Below are positions 28,101-36,500 of a stretch of DNA of 64,000 nucleotides, piece after piece. Numbering within the stretch: position 1 is the stretch's first letter; each line of letters begins with the position of its first letter. A program made the position numbers and the translations under genes. Where the stretch lies: assembly GCA_003508835.1 (NCBI GenBank), contig PUFA01000027.1, positions 62,001 through 126,000 of the forward strand, written 5' to 3'. This DNA comes from Eonycteris spelaea (taxonomy: Eukaryota > Chordata > Mammalia > Chiroptera > Pteropodidae). A model generated the notes under the pieces. The model ran no database searches, had not been told where the DNA came from, and was given only the letters and a program-made list of their open reading frames with translations.

Positions 28101-30101
28101 TATGGAGAACCGAGACATACCACATATCGCTCAAGATCAGATCTGGACTATCCTAGGTCTCCTTTACCATTTCAAAATAGGTAAGAATTTGAAAAAAACC
28201 TGCCTAGAATAGTTAAATATACTAATACTTACTAGAGGCCAAGGGCAGTGCTATAGCTTTGACCTCTTTGCACTGAGATAGCTAGATGTATCTTCAGTTT
28301 TATGTGATTTACATAATCTAAAGCTCATAATCAAAAATAGCTCTTGAATATGAGTATAAGAAACAGAGCTGATCAAGTATAATTTAGGGTGTGCTTTGGG
28401 TTAGACATTGGGAAAAATATTGAGTAAATGATAGTCTCTGGACATTATGAAAAAAACTCTAAAGTCTACATGTCAAGACGCTTTTATACATATGCAGCAT
28501 TTTTTCAGTCCCCTGTGATAGACATTATACTGGACATTCTTATGGCAGCTTAGTAGCTGCTGCTTTGAATTTATTGAGAAGTTTTTTTCCTTTCTGCAAT
28601 GCAAACTCAGAAGTATGGGGCTATAGATCAGACAATACGAATCCCTTGCCAGCACATGAATACAAGTGGTCTACCTTTTGAGGGCAAGGTGGAGGCTGAT
28701 TGGTAAGTTACTTGCCTTGTTTCTGGATAATTTGAATTCTCATTTATAAAATTTTTTATCTCAAAGGTACCCAGGCCCTCCAGCTGATTTAAATCCCGGT
28801 TCCTTAGCATGTTCTCAGCTTCAGAATTATGATCCTGACAGAGCCCTAACGGATTATATCACTCGGCTAGAGGCACTACAAAGACGACTTGGAACTGTAC
28901 CAGCAGGTACTCCCAGCTTAACCAAGTAGTGACGGCACCGTACTGCTAGAGAGACCCATAGCTCTCCTTTCTCTTTTTGAGAGTCCTGGACATTGCTCAT
29001 TAGCATAGTTAAATCTTACAGTTCAGTACATCAGTTACCAGGTTAGACTTAGGAATTTAAGTCAGGCTGTGATTTGCCACCCCAGATCCTACTCCCTCAG
29101 AAAAGATTCCCTGTTGTCTTCATTTAGCACGTTGATTAGACAGACTGCACAGTGGGCACCAAAGTGCAAAGTACCCTGAGGCTCCCAGAGTCAGCCGAGA
29201 ACATGTTCCTTAATAATACATGTTCCTAATGATGCATGCAGATCGGGGGTAGGGCGGTGAGAGCATTTAATGCAGCCATTATCCCTTCTAGGGCTTTGTT
29301 CTTTTATGTACAATCCATAAAACCCATCCCATTCAAAAGACTTTGTAAGAATGACCTGTTTTTCTCTGCTCAAAAACACACAAAAATTTCTTACTATAAA
29401 TGGAGTCCCCGTTCATTATGGAAAACCTCCTTCCCTGTCCCCTTTAGTTCACTACTGAGTCAAAGGTTTTGGGTCATTTAAATCAAATGTGCTTAAAGCT
29501 AGCTTTTATATCTTGTTTTTACTTTTACTAAAGACTCCGGTCTTTTTATACTGTTCCCACAAACTAGATAGGGTTAAGAGCAGGTTATTTTAAGTTAGTA
29601 GTTTCTCTTTTCATACAAGGAATCACCTAACCCAAGTAACTTGTCATAGGAAACTTTATCATAGCTGGACTCTGGTTTGGTTTTTTGTTTTAAGCATCCA
29701 AATTTCTCAAGACCCAGATTTTGAAGACCAAAAGGTTTGTCCAGAGACAGAAGGTACAGAATATTCAACCTGCAGGGCACTTTAAATAGAGTCCAGTAGT
29801 CTCACTTACTTGCTATAGAGCCAGCCATAGTGACTTTTAAATATATATTCAAAATACCTTTAAAAAATCAGTTTAAGTATGAATAAGACTTTACAAAAAT
29901 AAATAGCATTTTTTGAAGTGGAGGGTATAGTAATCTTCTGCCCTTCGTGAGCTAGTTACATTAGTCTAGTATAGACAACAATCTAATTTGAAATAACTAC
30001 TAATTAGTCTGGCATATTTAGCAGTTTAATTTGAAATCATTTAAATACCCTGTGTCTCTCTCATAGGTTCAACTCATTTTCATGCTGGCATGAGAAGATA
30101 A
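4027..30101 (+). CDS. AKAP9: AKAP9 (A-kinase anchor protein 9 / AKAP450), 3' part of gene, 22 exons
   Basis: AKAP9 is a giant coiled-coil scaffold that anchors PKA, phosphatases and other enzymes at the centrosome and Golgi; the shorter yotiao products act at ion channels. The window holds the last 22 exons, about 1,700 codons, or roughly the C-terminal 44 percent of the ~3,900-residue human protein. Almost every exon translates to Glu/Gln/Lys/Leu-rich heptads close to human AKAP9. The C-terminus carries the PACT centrosome-targeting domain and ends HAGMRR-stop at 30099-30101. Joined in order, the exons keep one frame except in 4538-4716 and 5334-6408, which carry apparent single-base losses. 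The 5' half of the gene lies left of the window. Identity is firm; the frameshifts may be sequencing errors. Confidence 0.97.
4538..4716 (+). CDS. AKAP9: AKAP9 coding exon with apparent 1-base deletion
   Basis: The acceptor is TTTCTAG and the donor GTACAC. The exon is 179 bases, where the human counterpart encodes 60 codons (180). In frame it reads [16 protein letters not shown] and on through CAG AAA AAG AGG, then TAG at 4646-4648. Adding one base to the five-A run at 4637-4641 would restore the family reading (...[19 protein letters not shown]...). Neighbouring exons are phase 0, so this is a frameshift and not a phase change. It is either an assembly error in a homopolymer or a real lesion. 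Confidence 0.9.
5334..6408 (+). CDS. AKAP9: AKAP9 large coiled-coil exon with two apparent frameshifts
   Basis: This is the longest exon here: 1,075 bases, not divisible by 3 although it should be phase 0 at both ends. Frame 1 is open from [15 protein letters not shown] at 5334 to TAG at 6297-6299 and matches human AKAP9 throughout. Just before that stop, the expected Ile-Ala codons read GAAATGCAG, one base short, near 6280. The family frame resumes ([14 protein letters not shown]) and shifts again between about 6358 and 6380, before the final GDFEVPK. The donor is AAG|GTTAGT. This part of AKAP9 diverges faster from human than the C-terminal exons do. Confidence 0.9.
6409..7866. other. AKAP9 intron, no recognised content
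   Basis: A+T-rich intron of about 1.46 kb. I see no exon, RNA gene or recognisable repeat. Confidence 0.6.
7867..8007 (+). CDS. AKAP9: AKAP9 coding exon
   Basis: Forty-seven codons, phase 0/0, after TTTAG and before GTAAAA. It includes [19 protein letters not shown] and then [10 protein letters not shown]. It is intact, and its first residues join the preceding exon only if that exon ends in phase 0. That is part of the evidence that the preceding exon is frameshifted. Confidence 0.93.
8498..8980 (+). CDS. AKAP9: AKAP9 coding exon, probable PKA RII-binding helix
   Basis: One hundred and sixty-one codons, phase 0/0, fully open. It contains a Ser/Thr/Gln-rich linker ([20 protein letters not shown]) followed by [20 protein letters not shown]. 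The latter is a predicted amphipathic helix in the region where human AKAP450 binds the PKA regulatory RII subunit. The exon assignment is firm; assigning RII binding to this helix is an inference from the human protein. Confidence 0.93.
9386..9449 (+). CDS. AKAP9: AKAP9 coding exon
   Basis: Sixty-four bases, phase 0 in, one base over at the end. Encodes [20 protein letters not shown], and the split codon completes as Asp in the next exon. Acceptor ATTAG, donor GTAAGT. Confidence 0.9.
9541..9662 (+). CDS. AKAP9: AKAP9 coding exon
   Basis: One hundred and twenty-two bases, ending in phase 0. Encodes [20 protein letters not shown] and then SFPKKIK. This stretch is acidic and not coiled coil. 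Acceptor TTTTAG, donor GTACTA. Confidence 0.92.
10242..10433 (+). CDS. AKAP9: AKAP9 coding exon
   Basis: Sixty-four codons, phase 0/0. Starts [20 protein letters not shown] and ends [12 protein letters not shown]. Acceptor TTTCTAG, donor GTACTT. Close to human AKAP9. Confidence 0.93.
10702..10890 (+). CDS. AKAP9: AKAP9 coding exon
   Basis: Sixty-three codons, phase 0/0. Starts [20 protein letters not shown] and ends CLEQRIQEQ before GTATCA. The 4.5-kb intron that follows is filled with nested transposons. Confidence 0.93.
11002..11826 (-). mobile_element. 5'-truncated LINE-1 3' end, antisense, with 16-bp target duplication
   Basis: The minus strand reads as the L1 ORF2 C-terminus followed by a 3' UTR of the type with GTACACCTGAAA-like and TTGATTAATGTTACCCC-like tails. 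It is flanked by exact TGAAGGTTAAAATTTT at 10986-11001 and 11827-11842. The duplication proves an L1-type insertion, fairly young because both copies are identical. The 3' UTR style is the one I associate with bat and related laurasiatherian L1s. Confidence 0.88.
11843..15330 (+). mobile_element. Ancient LINE-1 (L1M-type) fragments in AKAP9 intron
   Basis: Plus-strand L1 ORF2 remnants, for example TAACTTTATGTCAATTCAAA before AGGAGAAATGGACAGATTTT, and the C-terminal AATGGCCAAAATAAAAATTA region. L1M-style 3' UTR ends lie near 14165-14275 and 14515-14755, and another ORF2 piece at 14760-15180. It is highly decayed, with no open ORF2. It is interrupted by a Tigger-like element at 12007-12511. More than one insertion probably contributed. 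Confidence 0.75.
12007..12511. mobile_element. Tc1/mariner (Tigger-like) MITE nested in L1M
   Basis: Terminal inverted repeats: left CAGGTCAGTTCTCATTATT, and the right end, reversed, CAGTGAAGCCTCATTATT. It is flanked by TA at 12005-12006 and 12512-12513, the TcMar target. L1 ORF2 sequence resumes on the right where it stopped on the left. Confidence 0.75.
15439..15583 (+). CDS. AKAP9: AKAP9 coding exon
   Basis: One hundred and forty-five bases, phase 0 in, one base over. Starts [20 protein letters not shown]. Acceptor TTATAG, donor GTATGC. The split codon completes as Glu in the next exon. Confidence 0.92.
15752..15840. repeat. AT/TA simple repeat
   Basis: Imperfect TA-rich microsatellite (ATATATATATACATATATAT and similar) in an AKAP9 intron. 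Confidence 0.8.
15861..15987. mobile_element. Tigger-type DNA transposon fragment
   Basis: Begins ACAGTTGACCCTCGAACAAC, a common end of Tigger/MER2-like elements, and contains CCAACCACAGATCAAAAATT. It is cut off on the right by the poly-T of a retrocopy. Confidence 0.6.
15988..16460 (-). pseudogene. Retrocopy of an mRNA 3' end, parent gene unknown
   Basis: On the minus strand this reads as an mRNA 3' UTR with an AATAAA hexamer about 12 bases before a poly-A tract (poly-T at about 15988-16001 on plus). The body is not L1, SINE or LTR sequence that I recognise and has no long frame. It is probably a processed retrocopy truncated to 3' UTR. I could not name the parent or find the matching target duplication. 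Confidence 0.45.
16505..17190 (-). mobile_element. Ancient LINE-1 fragment, antisense
   Basis: On plus it reads as reversed L1M/HAL1 3' sequence, with TGGGTACATACCCAGGAGTA, AACTGTTTTCCAAAGTTGTC and CTTTGCCAGCAGTTGATATT. Strongly decayed. Confidence 0.8.
17191..18505. other. AKAP9 intron, no recognised content
   Basis: A+T-rich sequence with no exon and no repeat I can name. A small GC-richer patch at 18060-18190 is unassigned. Confidence 0.5.
18506..18725 (+). CDS. AKAP9: AKAP9 coding exon
   Basis: Two hundred and twenty bases of coiled coil, starting [20 protein letters not shown] and ending KHLKELEAF plus two bases of an Arg codon. Acceptor TTTAG, donor GTGCGT. Confidence 0.93.
19482..19632 (+). 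CDS. AKAP9: AKAP9 coding exon
   Basis: One hundred and fifty-one bases ending in phase 0. Encodes [20 protein letters not shown] and then [16 protein letters not shown], nearly identical to human. Acceptor TTTAG, donor GTATTG. Confidence 0.93.
19633..20782. other. AKAP9 intron, no recognised content
   Basis: Contains a poly-T tract near 19808-19825 and a GC-richer patch at 20035-20160. I identified no exon or named repeat. Confidence 0.5.
20783..21454 (+). CDS. AKAP9: AKAP9 large coiled-coil exon
   Basis: Two hundred and twenty-four codons, phase 0/0, completely open. It is a continuous coiled coil starting [20 protein letters not shown] and ending [11 protein letters not shown] short hydrophilic break ([16 protein letters not shown]) interrupts the heptads. 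Unlike the large exon at 5334, this one shows no indels. Confidence 0.95.
21575..21755 (+). repeat. Ancient dispersed repeat, same family as 59495-59663
   Basis: Contains CAATTAGCCTTTGGTAAAAT followed by TTTTGCTTAGAGTCACAGAA. The reverse complement of 59495-59663 carries the same order of words at moderate identity. An ancient interspersed element whose name I cannot give. Confidence 0.6.
21828..22036 (+). CDS. AKAP9: AKAP9 coding exon
   Basis: Two hundred and nine bases, starting [20 protein letters not shown] and running through a Gly-rich turn ([15 protein letters not shown]) into LQHLAQKAS. It ends with two bases of an Arg codon. Acceptor TTCCAG, donor GTGAGA. Confidence 0.93.
22353..22458 (+). 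CDS. AKAP9: AKAP9 coding exon
   Basis: One hundred and six bases, encoding [20 protein letters not shown] then [15 protein letters not shown]. Acceptor TTGAAG, donor GTAAGA. Matches the human DEDFIW segment. Confidence 0.92.
22690..22900. repeat. L2 LINE 3' fragment
   Basis: Contains GCCTTTGTGCCTTTACACAT then GCTGCTCCTTCTGCTTAATA and TTATCTCTTAAAGCTCAACA, the familiar L2 3' end layout. Confidence 0.7.
22974..23156 (+). CDS. AKAP9: AKAP9 coding exon
   Basis: Sixty-one codons, phase 0/0. Encodes [20 protein letters not shown] and ends [14 protein letters not shown]. Acceptor TTCTAG, donor GTACGT. Confidence 0.93.
23295..23470 (-). repeat. MIR SINE
   Basis: Reversed MIR: TATTTATTGGGAGCCTTCTC, then CATCAGAAAAATGAAGTCAG. 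Decayed. Confidence 0.7.
24136..24336 (+). CDS. AKAP9: AKAP9 coding exon
   Basis: Sixty-seven codons, phase 0/0. Starts [20 protein letters not shown] and ends [11 protein letters not shown]. Acceptor TTACAG, donor GTAGGC. It lies immediately before the PACT domain. Confidence 0.93.
24651..24883 (+). CDS. AKAP9: AKAP9 coding exon, core of the PACT domain
   Basis: Two hundred and thirty-three bases. Encodes [20 protein letters not shown], then [20 protein letters not shown] and [20 protein letters not shown]. This is the PACT (pericentrin-AKAP450 centrosomal targeting) domain, which docks the protein on centrosomes and binds calmodulin in characterised homologues. It is the best-conserved exon in the window. 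Acceptor ACATAG, donor GTAAAG. Confidence 0.96.
24884..26779. other. AKAP9 intron with MIR relic
   Basis: About 1.9 kb. A reversed MIR piece (CATTTCACAGATGAGGAAAT) lies at about 25690-25800. The rest is pyrimidine-rich in places (26340-26560) with chance open frames. No exon is visible. Confidence 0.55.
25690..25800 (-). repeat. MIR SINE fragment
   Basis: CATTTCACAGATGAGGAAAT followed by AGTGGTGGTAGAGCCGGGTC, the reversed MIR core. Confidence 0.7.
26780..26865 (+). CDS. AKAP9: AKAP9 coding exon, end of PACT domain
   Basis: Eighty-six bases, encoding [20 protein letters not shown] then RDGFGLNP. The basic-aromatic FLVRRWHR segment is the C-terminal signature of PACT. Acceptor TTTTAG, donor GTAAAG. 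Confidence 0.94.
27060..27240 (-). repeat. MIR SINE
   Basis: TCTCACTTTACAAATGAAAA then GGAAGTGGAGCCAGCGTTAA, a reversed MIR in an AKAP9 intron. Confidence 0.75.
28051..28180 (+). CDS. AKAP9: AKAP9 coding exon
   Basis: One hundred and thirty bases, encoding [20 protein letters not shown] then [20 protein letters not shown]. Acceptor CTTTAG, donor GTAAGA. This is the disordered tail after PACT. Confidence 0.94.
28767..28906 (+). CDS. AKAP9: AKAP9 penultimate coding exon
   Basis: One hundred and forty bases, encoding [20 protein letters not shown] then [20 protein letters not shown] and LGTVPA. Acceptor CAAAG, donor GTACTC. It contains a short predicted helix ([15 protein letters not shown]). 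Confidence 0.94.
28907..30066. other. Last AKAP9 intron, no recognised content
   Basis: I see no exon, RNA gene or clear repeat in these 1.16 kb. Confidence 0.5.
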
Positions 30102-30605
30102 TCCTTTGAAACATCATAAATAGAAATGATTTTAAACAAATTCCTTTTGTAAATCAATGGTTCTTTTGTGCTTTTGTATTGTGGATATTCAATGGGACCA
30201 ATACGAACACAGCTTATGATTGTATACGAATCCCTTGCCAGCACATGAAAACAAACTGGAATTTGTACATATAAGCATTGTGTGTGTATTCATACACAAT
30301 AATCATTGAATTACATGTATATTTGTGGAATGCTAATTTAAATGATTAAATTATAAACCTCGTGTATTTATCAAATGGGTGAAAAGATTAAACTTTTGCG
30401 CATCATGACACTGCTGAATGTGTAGCTTGGGGTGTCCTGCACTTTTCTTATAAGGCTACTGAAGTTACATGTTTCTGCCTAATATATTTGCTACTGGTGA
30501 TGATGACAGATATCACTTGTAGAGACCTATTTTTGTATAATGGTAGAAGTTTTGAATTTTATGGGGTATTTTGTCAAGTACTGAAATAAAAATGACTTCA
30601 CCATT
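30067..30605 (+). CDS. AKAP9: AKAP9 terminal exon: last codons and 3' UTR
   Basis: The acceptor CATAG is at 30062-30066. The last codons encode [11 protein letters not shown], with TAA at 30099-30101. About 500 bases of A+T-rich 3' UTR follow, ending near the AATAAA at 30585-30590. The exact cleavage site cannot be fixed from sequence. Confidence 0.93.
30585..30590 (+). promoter_or_regulatory. AKAP9: AKAP9 polyadenylation signal AATAAA
   Basis: A canonical AATAAA about 485 bases after the AKAP9 stop. Cleavage is expected 10-25 bases further on. A MaLR LTR starts about 65 bases downstream. Confidence 0.8.
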
Positions 30606-30659
30606 TTAACCACACTGTATTGGAACCCTCTTCATTTTTAACTGAGCCGTAATTCTTGG

Positions 30660-30985
30660 TATAGGCCTCAGGCTGCTATAACAGAGCACCATACACTGGG
30701 TGCCTTATAAATTACAGAAGTTTGTTTCAGAGGCTGGGAACCAGATTTGGTGACTGGCGAAGGTCTGCTTCCCGGTTCAGAGAATGCCATCTTCTTGCAG
30801 TCCTCACATGGCAGAGGGGTCGAGAGAGCTCTCTGAGGTCTCTTCCATAATCCTGTTCACAAGAGCTCTACCATGCTGTGATCGCCTCCCAACGCCCCAC
30901 CGTGCACACCAACAAATTGAGGTTTGGGTTTCAACATAGGAACTCGGATGGGAGGACACATTCATTCATTCTGTGGCCGTGCATA
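30660..30985 (-). mobile_element. MaLR LTR (MLT1/MST-like), antisense
   Basis: Plus strand reads GGCTGCTATAACAGAGCACC, then ACTGGGTGCCTTATAAATTA, then a stretch resembling the reversed MaLR LTR body, ending GGAACTCGGATGGGAGGACA. It sits exactly between the convergent AKAP9 and CYP51A1 3' ends. Old and non-coding. Confidence 0.75.
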
Positions 30986-31239
30986 TCATTGCATTACTTA
31001 ATCTGAAATATGTAGGACTTAGAGATTCAGAAAGTTGTCCTAATTTTATAGATACTACTGGAATTTTTCTTTCCGTAAGGAAAAATTCTCCGTGTGTTTT
31101 TGTATCAACTTTATAAAGTATTTTTTTAAAACTGTGTTGGTATTTTCATGATTAATCCTTATTTGCCTAATTATGTACTTAGTGTTATGTCCAAAGATGT
31201 GGCCTCACAAAGCTATATCCACGAAGATGATGTAGAATT

Positions 31240-33419
31240 CATTTAACTCAAATCTTAAATTTTATTAACAGAATTAAACAGTATTTCTAAGCCAAATCCA
31301 GATTGGGAAACTCTCAGAGGTAATATGTTCAATGTTATTTCTTAACTAGAGTCCTCTCATAACATGCAACTCACTAAAACAGCTAGAGTAGTATTTGATG
31401 CTTATAACCAGAGAATTACCATTGGATAACCTGATTTATACCAACACGAACAGGCTATGGACACAAGATCTTGAAGATTTCACAGTATCTGTATTTTCCA
31501 TGGTAGCAGCTGAGTTCTAATAAGAGTTCTAGAAATAACAAATGTATTCTAAAGCAGATAGCTGAAGGTGAGGGCTGTGAGTGAAACCTTCGTTGCTTGC
31601 ACACAGACTATTCTTGCTCTGAGGGAGAATGGAGAAAGCAAATGGACAGGTACTCTGAGTGTCTTCCCATTGTTTGACCATCAGCCCTCTTAGGACATTA
31701 GACCTCTGCAGTCAACTTAATGCTTCTCAATAATTAGTCTATGATTAAAATCTAAAACTGTAAGTCTAAAACTAGTCACTAACAAAGATTAGCCTTACCT
31801 CAGGATTTTAACTTTTTGGTGTGCCATGAACCTCTCAAGCTTTCTTGTGAAACTATGGGGTCCCTTTCTCAGAATAATGCTTTTAAAGACAAAATATATA
31901 GGATTGTAAAGGAAACCAATTATATAATAGTCAAAGTTTAAAAAAAATTTTGAGATACAATATGTAAGTTTAAAGATCTAGCAATAGATCTAACAACTAC
32001 ATAATTTCAAAGTAGTGATGAGAGTAAAAGATATTTCAAGAGATCTATAATATCTATATATGAATGTGATTTCTGTTCCAAATTATGGGTACTGCTAATA
32101 GTAGTTTGTTGCCTGAATTTGTAAGTAAATACCAAATTACAGTTTGAAATTAATACAAGAACAATTTTTTTCCCATCCAAGTTCCTAGATTCCTGAATTC
32201 TCACTGAAGCATATAAACTTTATAATTTGTGAATACAGACTTTTCTCAAAAACAATTTTAATGTGAAAAACTATAACAGCAGAGAGTTTGACATTAGTCT
32301 TCCAACCTCCTAAACAAAACTATAACATACATAAGGGAAAAATATTTTGGCCTCATCTAGTAAAAACAGACTGTAGTCAAATTACAGATATAGAGACAAG
32401 CCCCCAGTTATAATTTGATTTGGTTCTTGAACACAGCCTTCACAAAATATGACCAGTGATACTAATCTCAAGAACCCTGCTTCCTATTACCCTTCAAATC
32501 AGAGTTCCCTGAACTCAGATTTTATATTTAAAAAAAAAAAAAAAAAAAGCTTACAGACATAAATTAAGGTTTAATAAATGGAACTAGTAACAGAAAATTC
32601 CGAATTATATTCTGGAGAGGAAGCAGGGAACCATCTTGAGCCAAAGAGAAAAAAATTATTCCTTAGGGACTTTATTTTGGATTTTCACACAGAGGTGACC
32701 ATGTAGAACCAGATACAAACTTATCAGGTACGTATTTAGTAATTAGATCAAGTTACACAAGCAGTCTTTAATATTAATAATTATTTTTTAGGAAATATAA
32801 TTAAGTCATTGTCATAGACCTCTCCCAATTTCCTATGGGACAGTGCTTCCTAAGGATATATTTTTCTACAACATAGCTCTATCATGGCTAAGTATCATCA
32901 TACCAAAACAATTAATAGGATTCTCTTTTATCCAAGGCTTTAAATATGAGTCTGTTCTCTCCCATTCATCCTCACATATACAAACATTACCCAGTAAATG
33001 AATAAATAACCTAAGGCTACCAAGTATCTCATTGGGCTTTTACACTTCAGATCTAGTCCAAGATCGAATACCCTGAACTTACTTACCAAGAGCTACATAC
33101 ACTCTTAAAATTAATACCTGGAAATTGTTTTAGAATCTGCCAATTGCCAAGATCCCCCAGTTTTTTACTAATGAGAGCTTGATTTCCTTAAATTAAGCAG
33201 ATGTAGTAAATATCCATCATAAAACTATTAGGAAATATCTGAAATGCCATTAGATTTGATGTAACCATTCAGTTAAGAAAATATAAAACCTTTTAGTTAA
33301 GCTGGCTGTCTTAAAATTACACACAAAAAAAGTACACAGAATTGTTTCATAAACTTCATTCTCCAAATGTTTTTGCCGTTTACAGTGATGTTTCATGTAT
33401 TAGTTCCTTGCTGCCTTTT
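31240..33419 (-). other. CYP51A1: CYP51A1 3' UTR (probable extent)
   Basis: A 2.2-kb A+T-rich stretch with no coding signal and no clear repeat, following the CYP51A1 stop. The first strong minus-strand AATAAA that would give a long UTR is at 31261-31266. A possible alternative AATAAA-type hexamer lies near 32675, so shorter transcripts could exist. The extent is an inference. Confidence 0.5.
31261..31266 (-). promoter_or_regulatory. CYP51A1: CYP51A1 distal polyadenylation signal (probable)
   Basis: TTTATT on the plus strand is AATAAA on the CYP51A1 strand, about 2.15 kb after the stop codon. It lies about 650 bases from the end of the convergent AKAP9 transcript. Confidence 0.5.
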
Positions 33420-33598
33420 TCATTTTGATCTTCGTTTGTATCGGATAACTGGGTTTTCAGGAGTGTGAATCATGGTTGTATAATTCACAGTGGGAAAATA
33501 TCCATCAATGAGATCAAATTCATATAAACGAAGCATAGTGGACCAAATTGTCTTGATTTGCACATAAGCAAAATTCTCTCCAATACAACGATGACGCC
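33420..33598 (-). CDS. CYP51A1: CYP51A1 exon 10, heme-ligand Cys and stop
   Basis: Completes the heme-binding loop ([19 protein letters not shown]) with Cys449 as thiolate ligand, and ends [11 protein letters not shown] followed by TGA at 33422-33420. Acceptor TTATAG. The 3' UTR continues to lower coordinates. Confidence 0.97.
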
Positions 33599-36500
33599 CT
33601 ATAAAAAAAATTCCTAAGAATCAGTTGGAATTCTTTCTCATTTTTAGCCTGGAGTGATAACAGCTATAGGTTAGGTGAAAAGCAGATATACAGATATTAT
33701 AATAAAAAGATGACACATTCTTTTCACATCAAACAAAAATATAAATAGTTAATAAAAATCCTAGGAGATTTTCAACATCTGTTTTTAGGGAAAATGGCAC
33801 TTGGGTAATTATAAAATGACTTTTCCAATCACTTTTTATCTATCCAGGTTAAATACATGTAAGGTTGATGGACACGGGCAGTGGATTAGTAGTTACCAGA
33901 GGGAAGGGCAGGGAGGTATAGAGGAGAAAAAAGGGTCAAATATTTGATGACAGAAGGAAATTTAACTTTAGGTGGTGAACAAACAATGCAATATACAAAT
34001 GATTCGTATTACTGAATCATACACTTGAAACCTATTTTATTAACCAATGTCATCCCAATAATTTTAATTAAAATAAATAAATAAATATAAGTCAAGTTGA
34101 AATATACAATGCTAATCTAGTTTGGGAATATACTAGAATATTCCTACCTTCTGTCCCAAGAGAGCCCTAATTACAAGTTAATATGAACCTTCCAATGAAA
34201 ACTTTTAATGCCATTACAAATGATAATGGAAGATAAAGGGATTTAATAAACCCAATATAGCAACTCATACTGACATCAAAATTTAAAAGGTCATATACAC
34301 GTCAACTGACAAGCTGATTCTAAAATGCGTTTAGCAATGCAAAGGACCTACGATATCCAAAGCCATCTTGAAAAAGAAGAGCCAAGTTGGAGGACTTCAA
34401 ATCTGGCTTCAACACTAAAGGTACAGCAACTGTGCTACTGTGATTTGCAATAAGAAATATACATTGGGTCTTCCTTCCACTCTAGGCACAGAGCTCCTGA
34501 AACCCTTGGGGTTTCTTAAGTGAAAAGAACAATAGAGGGGAAGGAGCAAGGAGCCTTTTGTTATTCATAACAAGCACCTTTCAGCCACACTCAGTTTGTT
34601 AACGAGGTGACTTTTGGAAAAGCCCCTCAGAATGAGGGCTGGCTGCCAGAGGAACCAACTAGGTGGTCAAAGGGTTGGAACTTTCAGCCCTACCCTCTGA
34701 CCTCCAGAAGGGAGAGGGGCTGGAGGTTGAATTAATCACCAGTGATCAATGATTTAATCATGTCCATATAATGAAGCCCCCATAAAAATCCTTAAAATAT
34801 AAGGGTTTGGGGGAGACTGTTCAGAGAGCTTTCAGGTTTGTGAACACATGGAGGTGCTGGGAGGGTGGCATTCCCAGAAAGGGCATAGAAGCTCTGCATG
34901 CCTTCTCATACCTTGCCCTGTGTATCTGTTCAGTCAGGCTGTTCGTGAGTTGTATCCTTTTACAATAAATCAATCTAGTAAGCAAACTGTTTTCTGTGAG
35001 CCACTATCAAATTATGAAACCCCAAGGAGGGGACTGAGAGAACCTCTGATTTATAACCAGTTGGTCAGAAGAACAGGTGACAACCTGGCCTTGCAATTGG
35101 CACCTGAATTGGAGTAGCGGGAGAGTCTTGTGGGACTGAGCCCTTAAATATGGGGTCTGTGCTAACCCAGGAAGTATTGGAATTGAACTGAATTGTAGGA
35201 AACCAGCTGGTGTCCACAGAGAGAACTGGTATGGGAAAAATACCCACACATTTGCAAGAATGCCCCCATGAAGAAAGTGAAGGACATTTGTAAATACACA
35301 TGAATTATTTTGACAAGCACAAATTTCATCAGGACAAACATTTCAAATGTAAAATGTAATCATATCATCTATCTTACCAGCTCCAAATGGCACATAGGCA
35401 AACTTCTCTCCTGATGCTGGATTGTCCTGTAAGTAGCGATCAGGATTAAAGTCCAAACGTTCTATCCATGAGTCTTTAAGTCTTTGATTGACAGTGGGAG
35501 AAACACACACCTGATGTCCTGGAGGAATGGTATATCCTGCCACAGTCTATGAATGAGAAATCAACACATTTTATCAGATAATCAGGTCACTATGTAATAA
35601 AGCATTAATATAAATGAGATATATATATATTTAAAATATTATATTTAAAAATATTTAATATATATATTTATATTTTTTATATATTTATATATTTTATTTA
35701 TTATATATTTTATATATTTTATATATTTAATATATATCTATAAAATATTTTAAATATATATAATATTTAAAAACTAGATTTAGGCCAACTAAAACTATTT
35801 TAATAAAATGATTTCCAAGTGACCCAATATTGGGCTAGAAATATATACACAAATTAAAAAACCCAAGATTCTCATTCTGGAAATCAACTTTTTGCTAAAA
35901 AAAACTGGCAGCATGGAGAGGGAAATCTAGCCAAGAGACTAACCTGAGGAGTTTTGACCATTCTCATCATGGTCATTATAGGAGGTCGAAGTCTTAATGT
36001 TTCTTTTATACAGCGGTCAAGTAAATTTAGATCTTTGAGCTAAAAGAGAAAACACATCCTGAGTTCTACAATATTTAACATACTTCAACAGCATTTTAAG
36101 TTAAATATTTTATAAATTTTATTTAGTTTAAGTAAAAATTATTTTAACTTATGAGTAATTACAAAATAGCTTAATTTCTGGGTAGAAATGCAGATGTAAC
36201 TGGTTCAGAATAGCTGGGATTATTCTATCACTGTCCATGGTCAACAAGGAAAAGGAGGGCAGGAAGGCAATCACCCTGAAGAATGGCATAGTAAGGACCT
36301 GTAAAAATTCATTCATCTAAGAAAAACACTAGCAAAAATCATTGTCAGTTTTTTCAAAACCTGTACACAAATGTTTAGAGCAGCATTACTGATAATAGCC
36401 AAAAGGTGGAAACAAATGTCCTTCAACTGAAAACTGAATAAAAAAATGTAGATAATCCATATGACAGAATATTATTAGTCAATAAAAAGACTGACGTGCT

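Noticed and set aside
4027..30101. AKAP9 as a pseudogene
   Set aside because: Introns, splice sites and 20 of 22 exons are intact and well conserved up to the PACT domain and stop. Three local indels do not make the locus a dead gene.
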